Assembly: GCF_000422445.1 (NCBI RefSeq) | Contig: NZ_KE383837.1 | Location: 806,001-870,000 of the forward strand | Origin: Paenibacillus assamensis DSM 18201 | GTDB taxonomy: Bacteria; Bacillota; Bacilli; Paenibacillales; Paenibacillaceae | Reading direction: 5' to 3' | DNA length: 64,000 bases | Shown here: positions 36,960-46,340 of the stretch, in pieces | Position numbering within the stretch: the stretch's first letter is position 1 | Layout of the letters: each line of letters opens with the position of its first letter | The notes under the pieces: model-generated | Databases searched by the model: none | The model's input: the letters and a program-made list of their open reading frames with translations, nothing else | Told to the model about the DNA's origin: nothing | Position numbers and translations under genes: made by a program

Positions 36960-38267
36960 TTACTTATTTCTGCGCAGCTGCTGGTTTATTTTCATTTTCG
37001 CTTCTGTCCCTTGATCAGTTGCACTGAAAAAGACACGTTTACGAATAGAATCCGGCAAATACTGCTGTTCTACATAATGTCCGGGGTAATCATGCGGATA
37101 CATATATCCTTTATGTCCTAATTTATCCGCACCTTTATAATGAGTATCCCGCAAATGAAGAGGCACGTCTGCAGATTTCACCTCATCCATAGCCATGCTA
37201 ATTCGCTGTAAGGCAACAGGTATCGAGTTCGACTTCGGACTTTCGACAGCAAATAATATTGCCTGGGCAATAATATACTTAGATTCCGGCCAACCAATAC
37301 GATGATAAGCTTCCAACGCACTTACGGCCTGAACCATCGCTTGCGGATTAGCCAAGCCAATATCCTCACTACATGCCACTGTTAGTCTTCTTATGAATGT
37401 CATTGGGTCCATGCCAAGCTTGTCTACCGCGTACATGAACCAAAACAATGCAGCATCACTTGAACCACGTATACTTTTATGAAAAGCAGACAGCACATCA
37501 TACTGCGTTGATTCATCTGCTTGAACGATAGGTTGGCGCACGGACTCCTCTGCTACTTGCAAATCAACACGAACAGTCCCATCTGACTGAGGCGTTGTCG
37601 TCATCGCTGCCAATTCCAAAGCATTCAATGCTCGGCGTATATCACCATTTGCCATGGAGGCAATATGCTGAAGCGCCTCTGGATCAACTTCCAAGGGCAT
37701 AAAGCCTAAGCCTCGTTCACGATCCTGCATCGCATGCTTCATAGCAACGATACAATGCTCCGCTTGAAGCGGTTGTAGCTGAAACAGAGTAGATCTGCTA
37801 ATTAAAGCTCCGTTCACATGGTGGAACGGATTTTCTGTGGTCGCCCCAATAAAAATAATCGTCCCCTTCTCTACGGCAGGCAGCAATGCATCCTGTTGAG
37901 AACGATTAAAGCGGTGCACTTCATCTAAGAATAAGGTCGTCTTTGTTCCATATAAAGTTTTGTTGCTCTCTGCCTTCTCAATCACTGCGCGGACATCTTT
38001 AACTGAGGCATCTACCGCATTCAAACGCACAAATTCACCTTGCGTTCTCTCTGCTATGATGTTGGCAAGCGTCGTCTTACCGCATCCAGGCGGCCCATAC
38101 AATAGGATAGACGACACTCGATCCGCCTCAATCGCACGCCGCAGCAAGCGATTAGGGCCAATGATATGTTCTTGCCCTACGTATTCATCCAGCGTCCGCG
38201 GCCGCATCCTATCCGCTAACAGGCGCATAGTCGGTTGTTGTTCTTCTTGCATGCTGAATAAATCCAC
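36960..38267 (-). CDS. rarA: Replication-associated recombination protein RarA (MgsA)
   Basis: A 435-residue AAA+ ATPase of the clamp-loader family acting at stalled forks. The Walker A is GPPGCGKT (58-65), Walker B is TLFLDEVHRF (near 112) and sensor 1 is IIFIGATTENP. The C-terminal tetramerisation region includes MTFIRRLTVACSEDIGLANP and ends with the family motif HYKGADKLGHKGYMYPHDYPGHYV. The start is a GTG 5 nt after AGAGGG. It lies downstream of tcdA, as yrvN does after yrvM in B. subtilis, but a terminator separates the two here. Confidence 0.94.
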   Translation of the reverse strand: MDLFSMQEEQQPTMRLLADRMRPRTLDEYVGQEHIIGPNRLLRRAIEADRVSSILLYGPPGCGKTTLANIIAERTQGEFVRLNAVDASVKDVRAVIEKAESNKTLYGTKTTLFLDEVHRFNRSQQDALLPAVEKGTIIFIGATTENPFHHVNGALISRSTLFQLQPLQAEHCIVAMKHAMQDRERGLGFMPLEVDPEALQHIASMANGDIRRALNALELAAMTTTPQSDGTVRVDLQVAEESVRQPIVQADESTQYDVLSAFHKSIRGSSDAALFWFMYAVDKLGMDPMTFIRRLTVACSEDIGLANPQAMVQAVSALEAYHRIGWPESKYIIAQAILFAVESPKSNSIPVALQRISMAMDEVKSADVPLHLRDTHYKGADKLGHKGYMYPHDYPGHYVEQQYLPDSIRKRVFFSATDQGTEAKMKINQQLRRNK

Positions 38268-38355
38268 GTTGTCCCTCTTCTCCGTTTCAATTTCTTAATT
38301 TGATTTTATCATAGAACCATCATGCACTCCACACAATAAGAACAAGCGTTCTGAA

Positions 38356-38415
38356 ATAAAAAACCCTTTCTGATTAACATCGGCCACAATGGCCAACACC
38401 AATTACCAGAAAGGG
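38356..38415 (-). terminator. Terminator of the hisS-aspS-tcdA operon
   Basis: On the minus strand CCCTTTCTG / CAGAAAGGG encloses a second stem GGCC-ATTGT-GGCC and is followed by TTTTTTATTT. It lies 30-90 bp after the tcdA stop. Confidence 0.85.
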
Positions 38416-38444
38416 AGTCTACAAACTTTAAAACATACTTACCT

Positions 38445-39200
38445 TTATGAAGGGTACTCTACGGTCTTCAACATATCCTTAACAACTTCGCTTACCATAA
38501 TTAGCCCTGCTACAGGTGGAACAAATGCATTACTTGCCGGCGGCTGCTTTACTTTGCGACGATCAGGTGCATTTTCAGGAACAATCTTCTCTGTAACATC
38601 AACACGAGGTTTCATCGGCTCTTCCGTAGAGAAGACAACCTTAACCCCTTTTTTGATTCCTTCTTTACGAAGTTTTTGACGGATAACACGTGCAATTGGG
38701 TCAACTGTCGTCTTCGAAATGTCCGTAACTTGGAAGCGTGACGGATCCATCTTATTCGCAGCACCCATGCTAGAGATAAGCGGAATTTTACGCTGCAAGC
38801 ATTCTTTGATCAAGTGAATTTTGTATACAATCGTATCCGATGCATCAACCACATAATCCAACTCGTATTTAAATAATTCCTCATATGTCTCTTCCGTATA
38901 AAACATATTCAAGGCTATTGCATCACAATCCGGGTTAATTAACTTAATGCGATCTCGCATGAGTTCCGCTTTTTTCTGACCAACTGTCGTCGTCAAAGCA
39001 TGAATTTGACGGTTCAAGTTCGTAATATCTACAACATCTTTATCGATCATAATAATGCGGCCTACACCTGTACGCGCTAGCGCTTCCGCAGCGATAGAAC
39101 CTACGCCACCGATACCTAGAACAGCTACTGTGCTGTTCTTCATCTTTTCAATCCCTTCAGGACCAATAGCCAACTCCGTACGTGAAAAAGCATTCAGCAT
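38445..39200 (-). CDS. tcdA: tRNA threonylcarbamoyladenosine dehydratase TcdA (YrvM-like)
   Basis: A 251-residue E1-like ATP-dependent enzyme that cyclises t6A37 of ANN-decoding tRNAs. The nucleotide-binding motif is GIGGVGSIAAEALARTGVG (about 31-49), followed by IDKDVVDITNLNRQ with the adenylation Asp, Asn and Arg residues. The C-terminal region ending SNAFVPPVAGLIMVSEVVKDML is typical of YgdL/CsdL. AGAGGAGG lies 8 nt before the ATG. It is the third gene behind the hisS T-box; a 210-bp spacer with a hairpin separates it from aspS. Confidence 0.92.
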   Translation of the reverse strand: MLNAFSRTELAIGPEGIEKMKNSTVAVLGIGGVGSIAAEALARTGVGRIIMIDKDVVDITNLNRQIHALTTTVGQKKAELMRDRIKLINPDCDAIALNMFYTEETYEELFKYELDYVVDASDTIVYKIHLIKECLQRKIPLISSMGAANKMDPSRFQVTDISKTTVDPIARVIRQKLRKEGIKKGVKVVFSTEEPMKPRVDVTEKIVPENAPDRRKVKQPPASNAFVPPVAGLIMVSEVVKDMLKTVEYPS

Positions 39201-39262
39201 AAAAAACTACCTCCTCTATTTACTCATCATTCACATGTTTTCATTCGCTTTAAACACATAAC

Positions 39263-39310
39263 AATCTCCCTCAAACAGCCAGAACATAAGGCCGCATAGA
39301 GGGAGATTGA
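39263..39310 (-). other. aspS-tcdA intercistronic hairpin
   Basis: An 11-bp perfect inverted repeat (caatctccctc / gagggagattg) with a 26-nt spacer. There is no T-run, so it may modulate rather than end transcription between aspS and tcdA. Confidence 0.6.
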
Positions 39311-39409
39311 GATATATCTGTATACATCGCGCAAGCATGTGTTAGTTATCCTAGCTTCTCACTAGTTCGCCCCGATGCAATTCATTGCAGTAGCATAATG
39401 CTCTTACGA

Positions 39410-41224
39410 TTACTCTGTTTCAGTAGCAGCTGCAGCTTGCTCTTCTGCTGCCTTTTCCTTCTTCTTCACTGTAGTCTTGATGCTGAGCTGGTGCAGCTGT
39501 GCGAAATCTACCTCGCTCGGCGCATTCACCATCAAGTCTGTTGCACTTGCCGTTTTAGGGAATGCGATCGTCTCACGCAAGTTTGTTGCGCCAGCCAATA
39601 GCATCACAAGACGGTCAAAGCCGAATGCAACACCGCCGTGTGGTGGAGTTCCGTATTCGAAAGCATTCAACAAGAAGCCGAATTGCTCTTGCGCCTCTTC
39701 CGGAGAGAATCCAAGTGCTTGGAACATCTTCTCTTGTACTTCACGCTTGTAAATACGCATCGAACCGCCACCTACTTCGTATCCGTTCAATACGAGGTCA
39801 TACGCTTGTGCACGAATTTGACCTGGGTCTGTGTCGAAGAATGGAACGTCTTCTTCGATTGGCCGTGTGAATGGATGATGCTCTGCTACATAACGTTTCG
39901 CTTCTTCATCGTAGCCAAGCAATGGGAAGTCCACAACCCAAGCAAACTTATAATTGCTGTCGTCGATAAGACCAAGACGACGGCCGATATGCAGGCGCAA
40001 GTTGCCAAGTACGTCAGCTACCACTTTCTTCGTATCTGCGGAGAAGAGCAACAAGTCGCCTTCTTCAGCGCCAAGACGCTCGCGAAGTGCTTCGATTTCC
40101 TGCTCGTTGAAGAATTTCACGATTGGTCCTTTGAATTCGCCGTCTTTCACTTGAATCCAAGCCAATCCTTTCGCACCGTAGCGTGCTGCAAATGGTCCAA
40201 GATCATCGATCTCTTTACGGCTCCATGTGCCGCAGCCCTTCGCGTTCAAACATTTCACCGCGCCACCTTTTTCGATGACAGAAGCAAATACTTTAACGCC
40301 AGACTCAGCAACGATATCTGCTACATCAACTAGCTCTAGGCCAAAACGAAGGTCTGGCTTGTCAGAACCGTATTTGTCCATCGCATCCTTATACGTAATA
40401 CGTTGGAATGGTGTTGGAATATCTGCACCAACTGTTTCTTTAAATAAACGAACCATAAGGTTCTCCATCATTTCAAGAAGCTGATCTTGCGTCAAGAACG
40501 AAGTCTCGATATCAACTTGTGTAAATTCTGGCTGACGGTCAGCACGCAAGTCTTCGTCACGGAAGCAACGAGCAATTTGGTAGTAGCGCTCAAGGCCAGA
40601 TACCATGAGAAGCTGCTTGAAAATTTGTGGAGATTGCGGCAATGCATAGAACTCACCTGGATGCACACGGCTTGGTACCAAGTAATCACGTGCACCTTCT
40701 GGTGTGCTCTTCGTCAAGATTGGCGTCTCTACTTCGATGAACTCTTGCTCATCAAGGAAATCGCGGAAAATTTTAGCTGCTTTAGAACGCATCATAAGCG
40801 TCTTTTGCATTTCCGGACGACGAAGATCCAAATAACGATATTTCAAACGCAGAGATTCATCAATTTCAATTCCGTCTTCAATGAAGAACGGAGGATTTTT
40901 CGCTGCATTCAATACTTCAATCTCAGTAACACGAACTTCAACTTGTCCTGTAGGCAAGTTTGCGTTTACTGTTTCTGCATCACGTTGAACGATTTCACCG
41001 CGAACTGCAAGTACGTACTCATTACGAACTTTATCACCGATCTCAAGTGCTTCCTTCGAGAAATCTGGGTTGAAAACGATTTGTACAAGACCACTGCGGT
41101 CACGCAAATCCACGAACAACACTCCACCCAAGTCACGACGACGTTGTACCCAACCGTTCAATGTAACTGTTTCACCAATGTTTGCAGTCGTTAACGTACC
41201 GCATTGATGCGTTTTAACTAACAT
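39410..41224 (-). CDS. aspS: Aspartate-tRNA ligase AspRS
   Basis: A 604-residue bacterial-type class IIb synthetase. An N-terminal OB-fold binds the anticodon (about 1-105). Motif 2 is [18 protein letters not shown], followed by the GAD insertion domain (about 290-415). Motif 3 includes [15 protein letters not shown]. The C-terminal tail is Ala/Glu/Lys-rich ([18 protein letters not shown]). I chose the ATG at 41224 after GGGGTGG; a GTG 9 bp upstream lies within that site. It follows hisS by 104 bp that include a GCGCACTTT/AAAGTGC hairpin. Confidence 0.94.
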   Translation of the reverse strand: MLVKTHQCGTLTTANIGETVTLNGWVQRRRDLGGVLFVDLRDRSGLVQIVFNPDFSKEALEIGDKVRNEYVLAVRGEIVQRDAETVNANLPTGQVEVRVTEIEVLNAAKNPPFFIEDGIEIDESLRLKYRYLDLRRPEMQKTLMMRSKAAKIFRDFLDEQEFIEVETPILTKSTPEGARDYLVPSRVHPGEFYALPQSPQIFKQLLMVSGLERYYQIARCFRDEDLRADRQPEFTQVDIETSFLTQDQLLEMMENLMVRLFKETVGADIPTPFQRITYKDAMDKYGSDKPDLRFGLELVDVADIVAESGVKVFASVIEKGGAVKCLNAKGCGTWSRKEIDDLGPFAARYGAKGLAWIQVKDGEFKGPIVKFFNEQEIEALRERLGAEEGDLLLFSADTKKVVADVLGNLRLHIGRRLGLIDDSNYKFAWVVDFPLLGYDEEAKRYVAEHHPFTRPIEEDVPFFDTDPGQIRAQAYDLVLNGYEVGGGSMRIYKREVQEKMFQALGFSPEEAQEQFGFLLNAFEYGTPPHGGVAFGFDRLVMLLAGATNLRETIAFPKTASATDLMVNAPSEVDFAQLHQLSIKTTVKKKEKAAEEQAAAATETE

Positions 41225-41328
41225 AATAGCCACCCCAATTTATAAAATGTAAAGCTGTTGAAAAACCTTTATTTTCAAGCACTCTGGCACTTTGTGTACG
41301 AAAGTGCGCTTCACTTCCTTGCTCGTTT

Positions 41329-42585
41329 CTATTGCTTTGTTGATTTCAGCGCTTCCACGAGCTGTTCAATCTTAACGAACTGCTGCTCGCCAGCTTGTAA
41401 ATCTTTCAAAGCAATCTCACCGCGCTCAAGCTCGTCGTCGCCCAAAATAGCTGCATAACGTGCTTTCATTCGGTCAGCAGACTTCATCATCGCCTTCATC
41501 TTACGGCCTTGGTAGTCTTTTTCACCAGACAATCCATTTACACGCAAATGATGAAGAATCTTCGTCGTCTCCTGCTCTGCTTTCTCACCTAGAGCAACCA
41601 AGTATACATCTAGCGGAGGAGCTTGCTTAATCGCTACTTCTTGCTTCTCCAGCAACAATGCGATACGCTCCATTCCGATACCGAAGCCGATACCAGGCTG
41701 TTCAGGTCCGCCAATATCAGCCACAAGACCGTTGTAGCGTCCGCCGCCGCCCACTGTATCAATAGCACCGATACCTTGTGCCTTATATTCAAATGCCGTA
41801 TGCGTATAGTAGTCGAGTCCACGCACCATACGATGGTTCACTTCATACTCAACGCCCATTGCATCCAAGTGCCCCTTCACTTTCGTGAAGTGTGTCGCAC
41901 ACTCTTCATCTAAACTGTCAAGAATAGACGGAGCAGCTGTGAACTTGTCTTGGTCAACTTTACAGTCAAGTACTCGAAGCGGATTACGCTCCATACGGGA
42001 CTGGCAGTCTTTACACAATGTTTCTTTCATTGGCATCAAGAAATCAAGTAATGTTTGACGATAAGCAGCACGGCTTGCTGCATTACCGACGGAGTTTATT
42101 TCTACTTTCACACCGCTCAAGCCAACTTCTTTCATAAACTGGTAGCCAAGTGCAATAATTTCAGCATCCAAGCTAGGATCTACAGCACCGAACGCCTCTA
42201 CACCGAACTGGTGAAATTGACGATAACGTCCTGCTTGCGGACGCTCATAACGGAACATTGGCGCAATGTAGTAAAGTTTCGTTAAATCAGGCTCACCGTA
42301 CAATTTGTTCTCTACATAAGCACGAACGACACCTGCTGTATTTTCTGGACGGAGCGTCATACTGCGGTTGCCCTTGTCGACAAATGTGTACATTTCTTTT
42401 TCTACGATGTCTGTCGTATCACCAACTCCACGTTTGAACAATTCTGTTTGCTCAAAAATCGGTGTACGAATCTCTTTGTAATTGAAACGACGGCACAAGT
42501 CACGAACCGTTTCTTCGACACTTTGCCAAATCTCTACCGTACCAGGAAGTAAGTCCTGTGTACCAGTCGGCTTCTGGAATGCCAT
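41329..42585 (-). CDS. hisS: Histidine-tRNA ligase HisRS
   Basis: A 418-residue class II synthetase. It begins with [10 protein letters not shown] and motif 1, motif 2 is [18 protein letters not shown], and the histidine-specific segments are [15 protein letters not shown] and GGGGRYNGL. The C-terminal anticodon domain covers about 325-415. The ATG at 42585 lies 8 nt after AGGAGGG; a GTG 9 bp upstream overlaps it. It is the first gene of hisS-aspS-tcdA, controlled by a T-box. Confidence 0.95.
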   Translation of the reverse strand: MAFQKPTGTQDLLPGTVEIWQSVEETVRDLCRRFNYKEIRTPIFEQTELFKRGVGDTTDIVEKEMYTFVDKGNRSMTLRPENTAGVVRAYVENKLYGEPDLTKLYYIAPMFRYERPQAGRYRQFHQFGVEAFGAVDPSLDAEIIALGYQFMKEVGLSGVKVEINSVGNAASRAAYRQTLLDFLMPMKETLCKDCQSRMERNPLRVLDCKVDQDKFTAAPSILDSLDEECATHFTKVKGHLDAMGVEYEVNHRMVRGLDYYTHTAFEYKAQGIGAIDTVGGGGRYNGLVADIGGPEQPGIGFGIGMERIALLLEKQEVAIKQAPPLDVYLVALGEKAEQETTKILHHLRVNGLSGEKDYQGRKMKAMMKSADRMKARYAAILGDDELERGEIALKDLQAGEQQFVKIEQLVEALKSTKQ

Positions 42586-42607
42586 ACTGCTCACCCTCCT
42601 ATATGCA

Positions 42608-42990
42608 TAAAAAAACTCCCGTCCCGCGCTGCATCAAACAACGCATAGGGACGAGAGATTGGTTGTGTCCATTCACCCGTGGTGCCACCCACATTCCGGA
42701 AAGCCGGATCATGTTCTGAATGATGATCCTGTTAGCTAATTCCGCTTCATTCGCGTATAACGTCCGCTCCACGCCTAACGGCTACCGCTGACATCACCTA
42801 CTAAGAGCAAAATGCTCATGCAGCAATGCGTTTCGCCGTCGGTTCTCGGGGGTGTCATTCATTCGTCCTGCGCCAAGACCCTTCCAGCCTAGGGGTCTAT
42901 CTCTGATAACGAGGGTGTCGAATTACTTGTTCCCGTCACTGAATCTCAACTATAAATGTGTTGCACAGATGTACTACACTTCGATATATA
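42608..42990 (-). promoter_or_regulatory. T-box riboswitch of the hisS-aspS operon
   Basis: The minus-strand leader has the T-box GGGTGGCACCACGGG (42676-42690) and a terminator at 42608-42657 (CTCTCGTCCC / GGGACGGGAG then TTTTTTT). Stem I starts with the AGTAA half of loop E and a CAGAGA distal motif. On its 3' side GAAT is followed by GACAC at 42852-42856. Read in the usual register the specifier is GAC (Asp), and shifted by two bases it is CAC (His). Both fit the operon, which encodes both synthetases. Confidence 0.88.
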
Positions 42991-42996
42991 AAGAAC

Positions 42997-43025
42997 ATTG
43001 TAATAACCGATACGATGAAAGTCAA
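42997..43025 (-). promoter_or_regulatory. Sigma-A promoter of the hisS-aspS operon
   Basis: On the minus strand TTGACT (43020-43025), 17 bp, then TACAAT (42997-43002), immediately upstream of the T-box leader. Confidence 0.85.
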
Positions 43026-43053
43026 GCTTATGAGCGTGGAAATAAACGAACAA

Positions 43054-43080
43054 GAAAAAAACCTGCACCACTGTGCAGGT
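43054..43080 (-). terminator. Terminator of hemZ
   Basis: On the minus strand ACCTGCAC / GTGCAGGT with a 4-nt loop, then TTTTTTT. It lies about 110 bp after the hemZ stop and 29 bp before the hisS promoter. Confidence 0.85.
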
Positions 43081-43189
43081 TATCAATAAGATATATTCTT
43101 AAAAGGGGGTCATGTGTTTAGTATAGGCCTGCTACATTAAAGGAACATGAAGCAATGATTACAAACATATTACAATTTAGAAAGCGCTT

Positions 43190-44770
43190 TTAGAACATAC
43201 CTTTCATCATGTCGATCTTCTTCTGTGTGACTTCTTTATAATTATCATTGTACACTTTCGGCTCTTTCGGATTCGCGTAGCGCGTAATCTCCCCAGTAAC
43301 AGGGTGTACCCACTTTGTCGTTGCGCCGCAGCCTAACCCTACAATGGATTGTATCTCTTCAATAATTAAAATGTTATACAAACTCTCCATACCAGGTAAA
43401 GCATATCCCACGTTTTCGAGATTTCCTAAAATGTTTTTTTGTCGATACAAATAATAAGGCTCATAGCCATGGTCATCTGTCCAATCACTTGCCGCCTGCA
43501 TCATAGCACCGATTTCTTCACGTCCTGCTACTTTGAATTTCTCCTCACCGCGATGCTTGGTCATCTCAGACGCACGCTTGAACGACAGCGTATGCACAGT
43601 GAGTGATTCTGGCATCAACTTTTGTGTTTCATTCAAAGTATGCTGGAATTCAGGTAGCCCTTCACCAGGCAGTCCGATAATAAGATCCATGTTAATGTTG
43701 TTCATGCCCATTTCTCTAGCAAGCTGATACTTATCAATCGTCTCTTCTACACTGTGATGACGACCAATAATATCAAGCGTTTCCTGAGTGTAGGACTGTG
43801 GATTGATGCTGATTCGATCAATGCCCCATTTATCCAGTACAGCAAGCTTCTCTGGTGTAATCGTATCTGGACGGCCTGCCTCCACCGTAATTTCACGAAC
43901 TTGCTCCACATCAGGGAACGATTCATATACCTCTTCGTAGAGCATATCCATTTCTTCAGCAGTGATGCTCGTAGGTGTGCCTCCGCCAAAGTAAATCGTT
44001 GTAATACGCACGCCTCGCTCTTTCAAGAAACGGCCAACTTCGCGAATTTCATAATGCAGTCCACCAAGGAACGAATCGACAGAGCCCTGACGACCATTAA
44101 TATCATATGCAGGGAACGTACAATACGCACATTTCGTTGGGCAGAAAGGAATGCCAATGTAAATGCTCAATTCTTTTTGCAATTGATCCAGATCAGGCAA
44201 TGCGGTTAGTTGACGGTCAACGATACGTTCCATCAATGCGATTTTTTCATCTGTAATCAAATAGTCTTCCTTAAGCATCTGACGTGATTCCTCGCTGGAA
44301 AGCCCACGGCGACGAGCATCATGTCTTAGCTTAGTTGGACGAACGCCAGTCAGTATTCCCCACGGCTGCTCCAACCCGCTCCACTCCGTCATTAGAGCAA
44401 GCATAGCATGACATAGACCGTTTTTCACTTGCTTGCGGTACTGCTCATAGCTTGAGCCTGCTTCGACATAACGTTCGTGATTCGTTGTATACGTTTGAAG
44501 CTGTCCTTCGGCATCTCGAGCTAACATCTTCCCTTTCAACTGTAAAGTACGAGCTACCTTAACAGTCTCCCCTGATATCAACTCACCTGCATGATCATGA
44601 ATGGACAGTACGATGCCCATTTCATAACCTTCTTTTTCTACATTGCTAACAAGCTGTTCTTCATCCACAGATAATGAATATTCAACCTGCGGCTGTTCCA
44701 CATATAACTGTATTAGATGGACGAGCGAGCGCTCGAAAGCAGACTCGTTCGCACTTAACCATACACGCAT
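43190..44770 (-). CDS. hemZ: Coproporphyrinogen III dehydrogenase-type radical SAM protein HemZ
   Basis: A 526-residue HemN-family protein. A long N-terminal extension (about 1-170) typical of HemZ precedes the radical-SAM core. The [4Fe-4S] motif Cys-x3-Cys-x2-Cys lies in FCPTKCAYCTFPAY near residue 215, followed by IYFGGGTPTSI and the substrate-side segments GLPGEGLPEF and TVHTLSFKRASEM. HemZ is proposed to act in anaerobic haem synthesis; some HemN relatives have other roles, so the substrate is inferred. GGAGG lies before the ATG. Monocistronic. Confidence 0.88.
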   Translation of the reverse strand: MRVWLSANESAFERSLVHLIQLYVEQPQVEYSLSVDEEQLVSNVEKEGYEMGIVLSIHDHAGELISGETVKVARTLQLKGKMLARDAEGQLQTYTTNHERYVEAGSSYEQYRKQVKNGLCHAMLALMTEWSGLEQPWGILTGVRPTKLRHDARRRGLSSEESRQMLKEDYLITDEKIALMERIVDRQLTALPDLDQLQKELSIYIGIPFCPTKCAYCTFPAYDINGRQGSVDSFLGGLHYEIREVGRFLKERGVRITTIYFGGGTPTSITAEEMDMLYEEVYESFPDVEQVREITVEAGRPDTITPEKLAVLDKWGIDRISINPQSYTQETLDIIGRHHSVEETIDKYQLAREMGMNNINMDLIIGLPGEGLPEFQHTLNETQKLMPESLTVHTLSFKRASEMTKHRGEEKFKVAGREEIGAMMQAASDWTDDHGYEPYYLYRQKNILGNLENVGYALPGMESLYNILIIEEIQSIVGLGCGATTKWVHPVTGEITRYANPKEPKVYNDNYKEVTQKKIDMMKGMF

Positions 44771-44880
44771 GTAATCCTCCTAATTGTTGTTGCCTGTACA
44801 AAACGATGCAACTTTACAAAAATAAAAGCAGTCGGCGCATGAAAAGCTCAACAGACTACTAGTAATAACAATAGTGCACA

Positions 44881-44917
44881 ATAAAATACGCGCTCATCAA
44901 ATGAGCGCGTATTTTAT
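44881..44917 (-). terminator. Terminator of the 139-residue hypothetical gene
   Basis: A near-perfect palindrome: AAAATACGCGCTCAT / ATGAGCGCGTATTTT with a 3-nt loop. The A/T ends supply a short T-run on either strand, so it may work both ways. Confidence 0.75.
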
Positions 44918-44976
44918 ATTTGAATCCGTATTGTATCACAAGTAGTATCGATAATCGAGCTTTCTACTAAGAAAAG

Positions 44977-45396
44977 CTACTCCACATATGCACCTTGGCG
45001 ACGAAGAAGTTTGAGTGCCTCGATATAATGATTTACATCCACCTTAACGGAAATGGCATAGCTTAAGTCATCAGGTGCTTGCTCACGTTCTTCTGGATAA
45101 CGTTCATCCTCAACAATTCCAGGTACCTGTCCCTCACTTTGCTCAGATCGCTCTGTTTCATCATTGTTAATGACAACGCCTACACCCGATCCTGCAGGGT
45201 GCATCGCACTGCCTCCTGCATAGCTGACTCCACCCGGATTGGATGGAATAGGTGCCAACAGCAACTGTCCTTGTCCAAATGGCTCTTCAAGACGACCAAT
45301 CTCAATGTGCTGTTGTTGTATCCCTAAACTTATAAGTGGAATACGCAACGATTCTGCTTCGTTCTCTGTTCGTGTGTAAGCTTGTATATGTTTCAT
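44977..45396 (-). CDS. Hypothetical protein with Gly/Pro-rich centre
   Basis: A 139-residue protein I do not recognise. The N-terminal 50 residues look like a small alpha/beta unit (KHIQAYTRTENEAESLRIPLISLG). A Gly/Pro/Ser-rich stretch follows (GQLLLAPIPSNPGGVSYAGG), then an acidic linker (80-110), and a C-terminal segment (SYAISVKVDVNHYIEALKLLRRQGA) that resembles the end of a ferredoxin-like fold. The two ends together suggest a split FlaF- or YfhS-like sensor fold, but no family is claimed. I chose the ATG at 45396, 8 nt after GAGGTG, over one 6 bp upstream. Confidence 0.7.
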   Translation of the reverse strand: MKHIQAYTRTENEAESLRIPLISLGIQQQHIEIGRLEEPFGQGQLLLAPIPSNPGGVSYAGGSAMHPAGSGVGVVINNDETERSEQSEGQVPGIVEDERYPEEREQAPDDLSYAISVKVDVNHYIEALKLLRRQGAYVE

Positions 45397-45541
45397 ATTC
45401 ATGTCACCTCTACTGTATGAGAATAACGTGCAGCTGCAAATTGCTTATTCTCTAATACCCATGAGATAACAAATATGAAACGGCCTGTAACATAATCCAA
45501 TCAAGCTTATCACCTATAACTCCGACTATTACTTATTTTAC

Positions 45542-45688
45542 TTAACGACGATGATTGGGTTGTTCTCTTCTAGATTGAACCGCTATCGGGTCAGCATCTG
45601 CTAATTGATTAGCCTGCTCTTTGAGCAGCCCACCTGCAATCATTGCTTGACTATACTGAATCGCTAATTGCTGTAATGAGTGTCGCAT
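45542..45688 (-). CDS. Small hypothetical protein, 48 residues
   Basis: An ATG at 45688 lies 8 nt after AGGAGC and opens a 48-codon frame ending in TAA. The protein starts MRHSLQQLAIQYSQAMIAGG and ends in Arg/His (NHRR), with a likely amphipathic helix in the first 32 residues. It fills an otherwise empty 360-bp gap between dtd and the 139-residue gene on the same strand. No family is recognised. The coding call rests on the ribosome site, position and strand. Confidence 0.55.
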   Translation of the reverse strand: MRHSLQQLAIQYSQAMIAGGLLKEQANQLADADPIAVQSRREQPNHRR

Positions 45689-45757
45689 GAAATCCGCTCC
45701 TATATCTATGATGTAACTAGATGTTAGTATGCGTATTTGAACGTCTGCTATACATGC

Positions 45758-46207
45758 TTAGGAACGAGGAGGGCTATCAAGCAAAAGAGTGACAGGTCCC
45801 CAGTTCGTAAACGTTACATCCATATTGGCACCGAACACTCCGGTTTCTACACGGAGCCCATGGCTTCGCAATCGCTGATTAAATTGCTCATACAAAAGCT
45901 CTGCCTTATCAGGGCGCGCTGCACTTGTAAAGCTTGGTCTCTTGCCACTGCGACAATCTCCGTACAGGGTGAACTGTGAAACAGACAATATCGAGCCTTG
46001 AATATCTTGCACAGATAAATTCATTTTCTCCGCTTCATCTTCAAAAATTCTCAATCCTGCTATTTTATCAGCTAGCCAATTTACATCCTGCTCAGTATCC
46101 TCATGGGTCACTCCTACCAGAAGCATAAGTCCACGATCAATTTGACCAACCACTTGCTTATCCACCACTACTTTTGCTTCCTTCGAACGCTGTACGACAA
46201 CTCTCAT
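45758..46207 (-). CDS. dtd: D-aminoacyl-tRNA deacylase Dtd
   Basis: A 149-residue enzyme that removes D-amino acids (and glycine mischarged on tRNA-Ala) from tRNA. The active-site motifs are SQFTLYGD (77-84) and NWGPVT (135-140), the latter matching the cross-subunit Gly-Pro motif of the DTD dimer. The ATG at 46207 lies 9 nt after GGAGGG; a longer reading frame starts 57 bp upstream without a ribosome site. It follows relA by 133 bp, the same order as in B. subtilis. Confidence 0.94.
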   Translation of the reverse strand: MRVVVQRSKEAKVVVDKQVVGQIDRGLMLLVGVTHEDTEQDVNWLADKIAGLRIFEDEAEKMNLSVQDIQGSILSVSQFTLYGDCRSGKRPSFTSAARPDKAELLYEQFNQRLRSHGLRVETGVFGANMDVTFTNWGPVTLLLDSPPRS

Positions 46208-46340
46208 CAGACTTATCCCTCCGTATATATAGATAGAGCCACCCCATTTGGGGCGGCCCAGCACAATAGTTTGAATATTTCATTTATCCGTGTTATTTCA
46301 CATATAAACGACTCGATCCAATGATCGTAACATACTCGCT

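Noticed and set aside
36820-36960. Fluoride riboswitch before crcB
   Set aside because: GGGGCGATGCTCGC looks a little like the 5' half of the crcB motif, but the downstream CTGATG-type half is absent.
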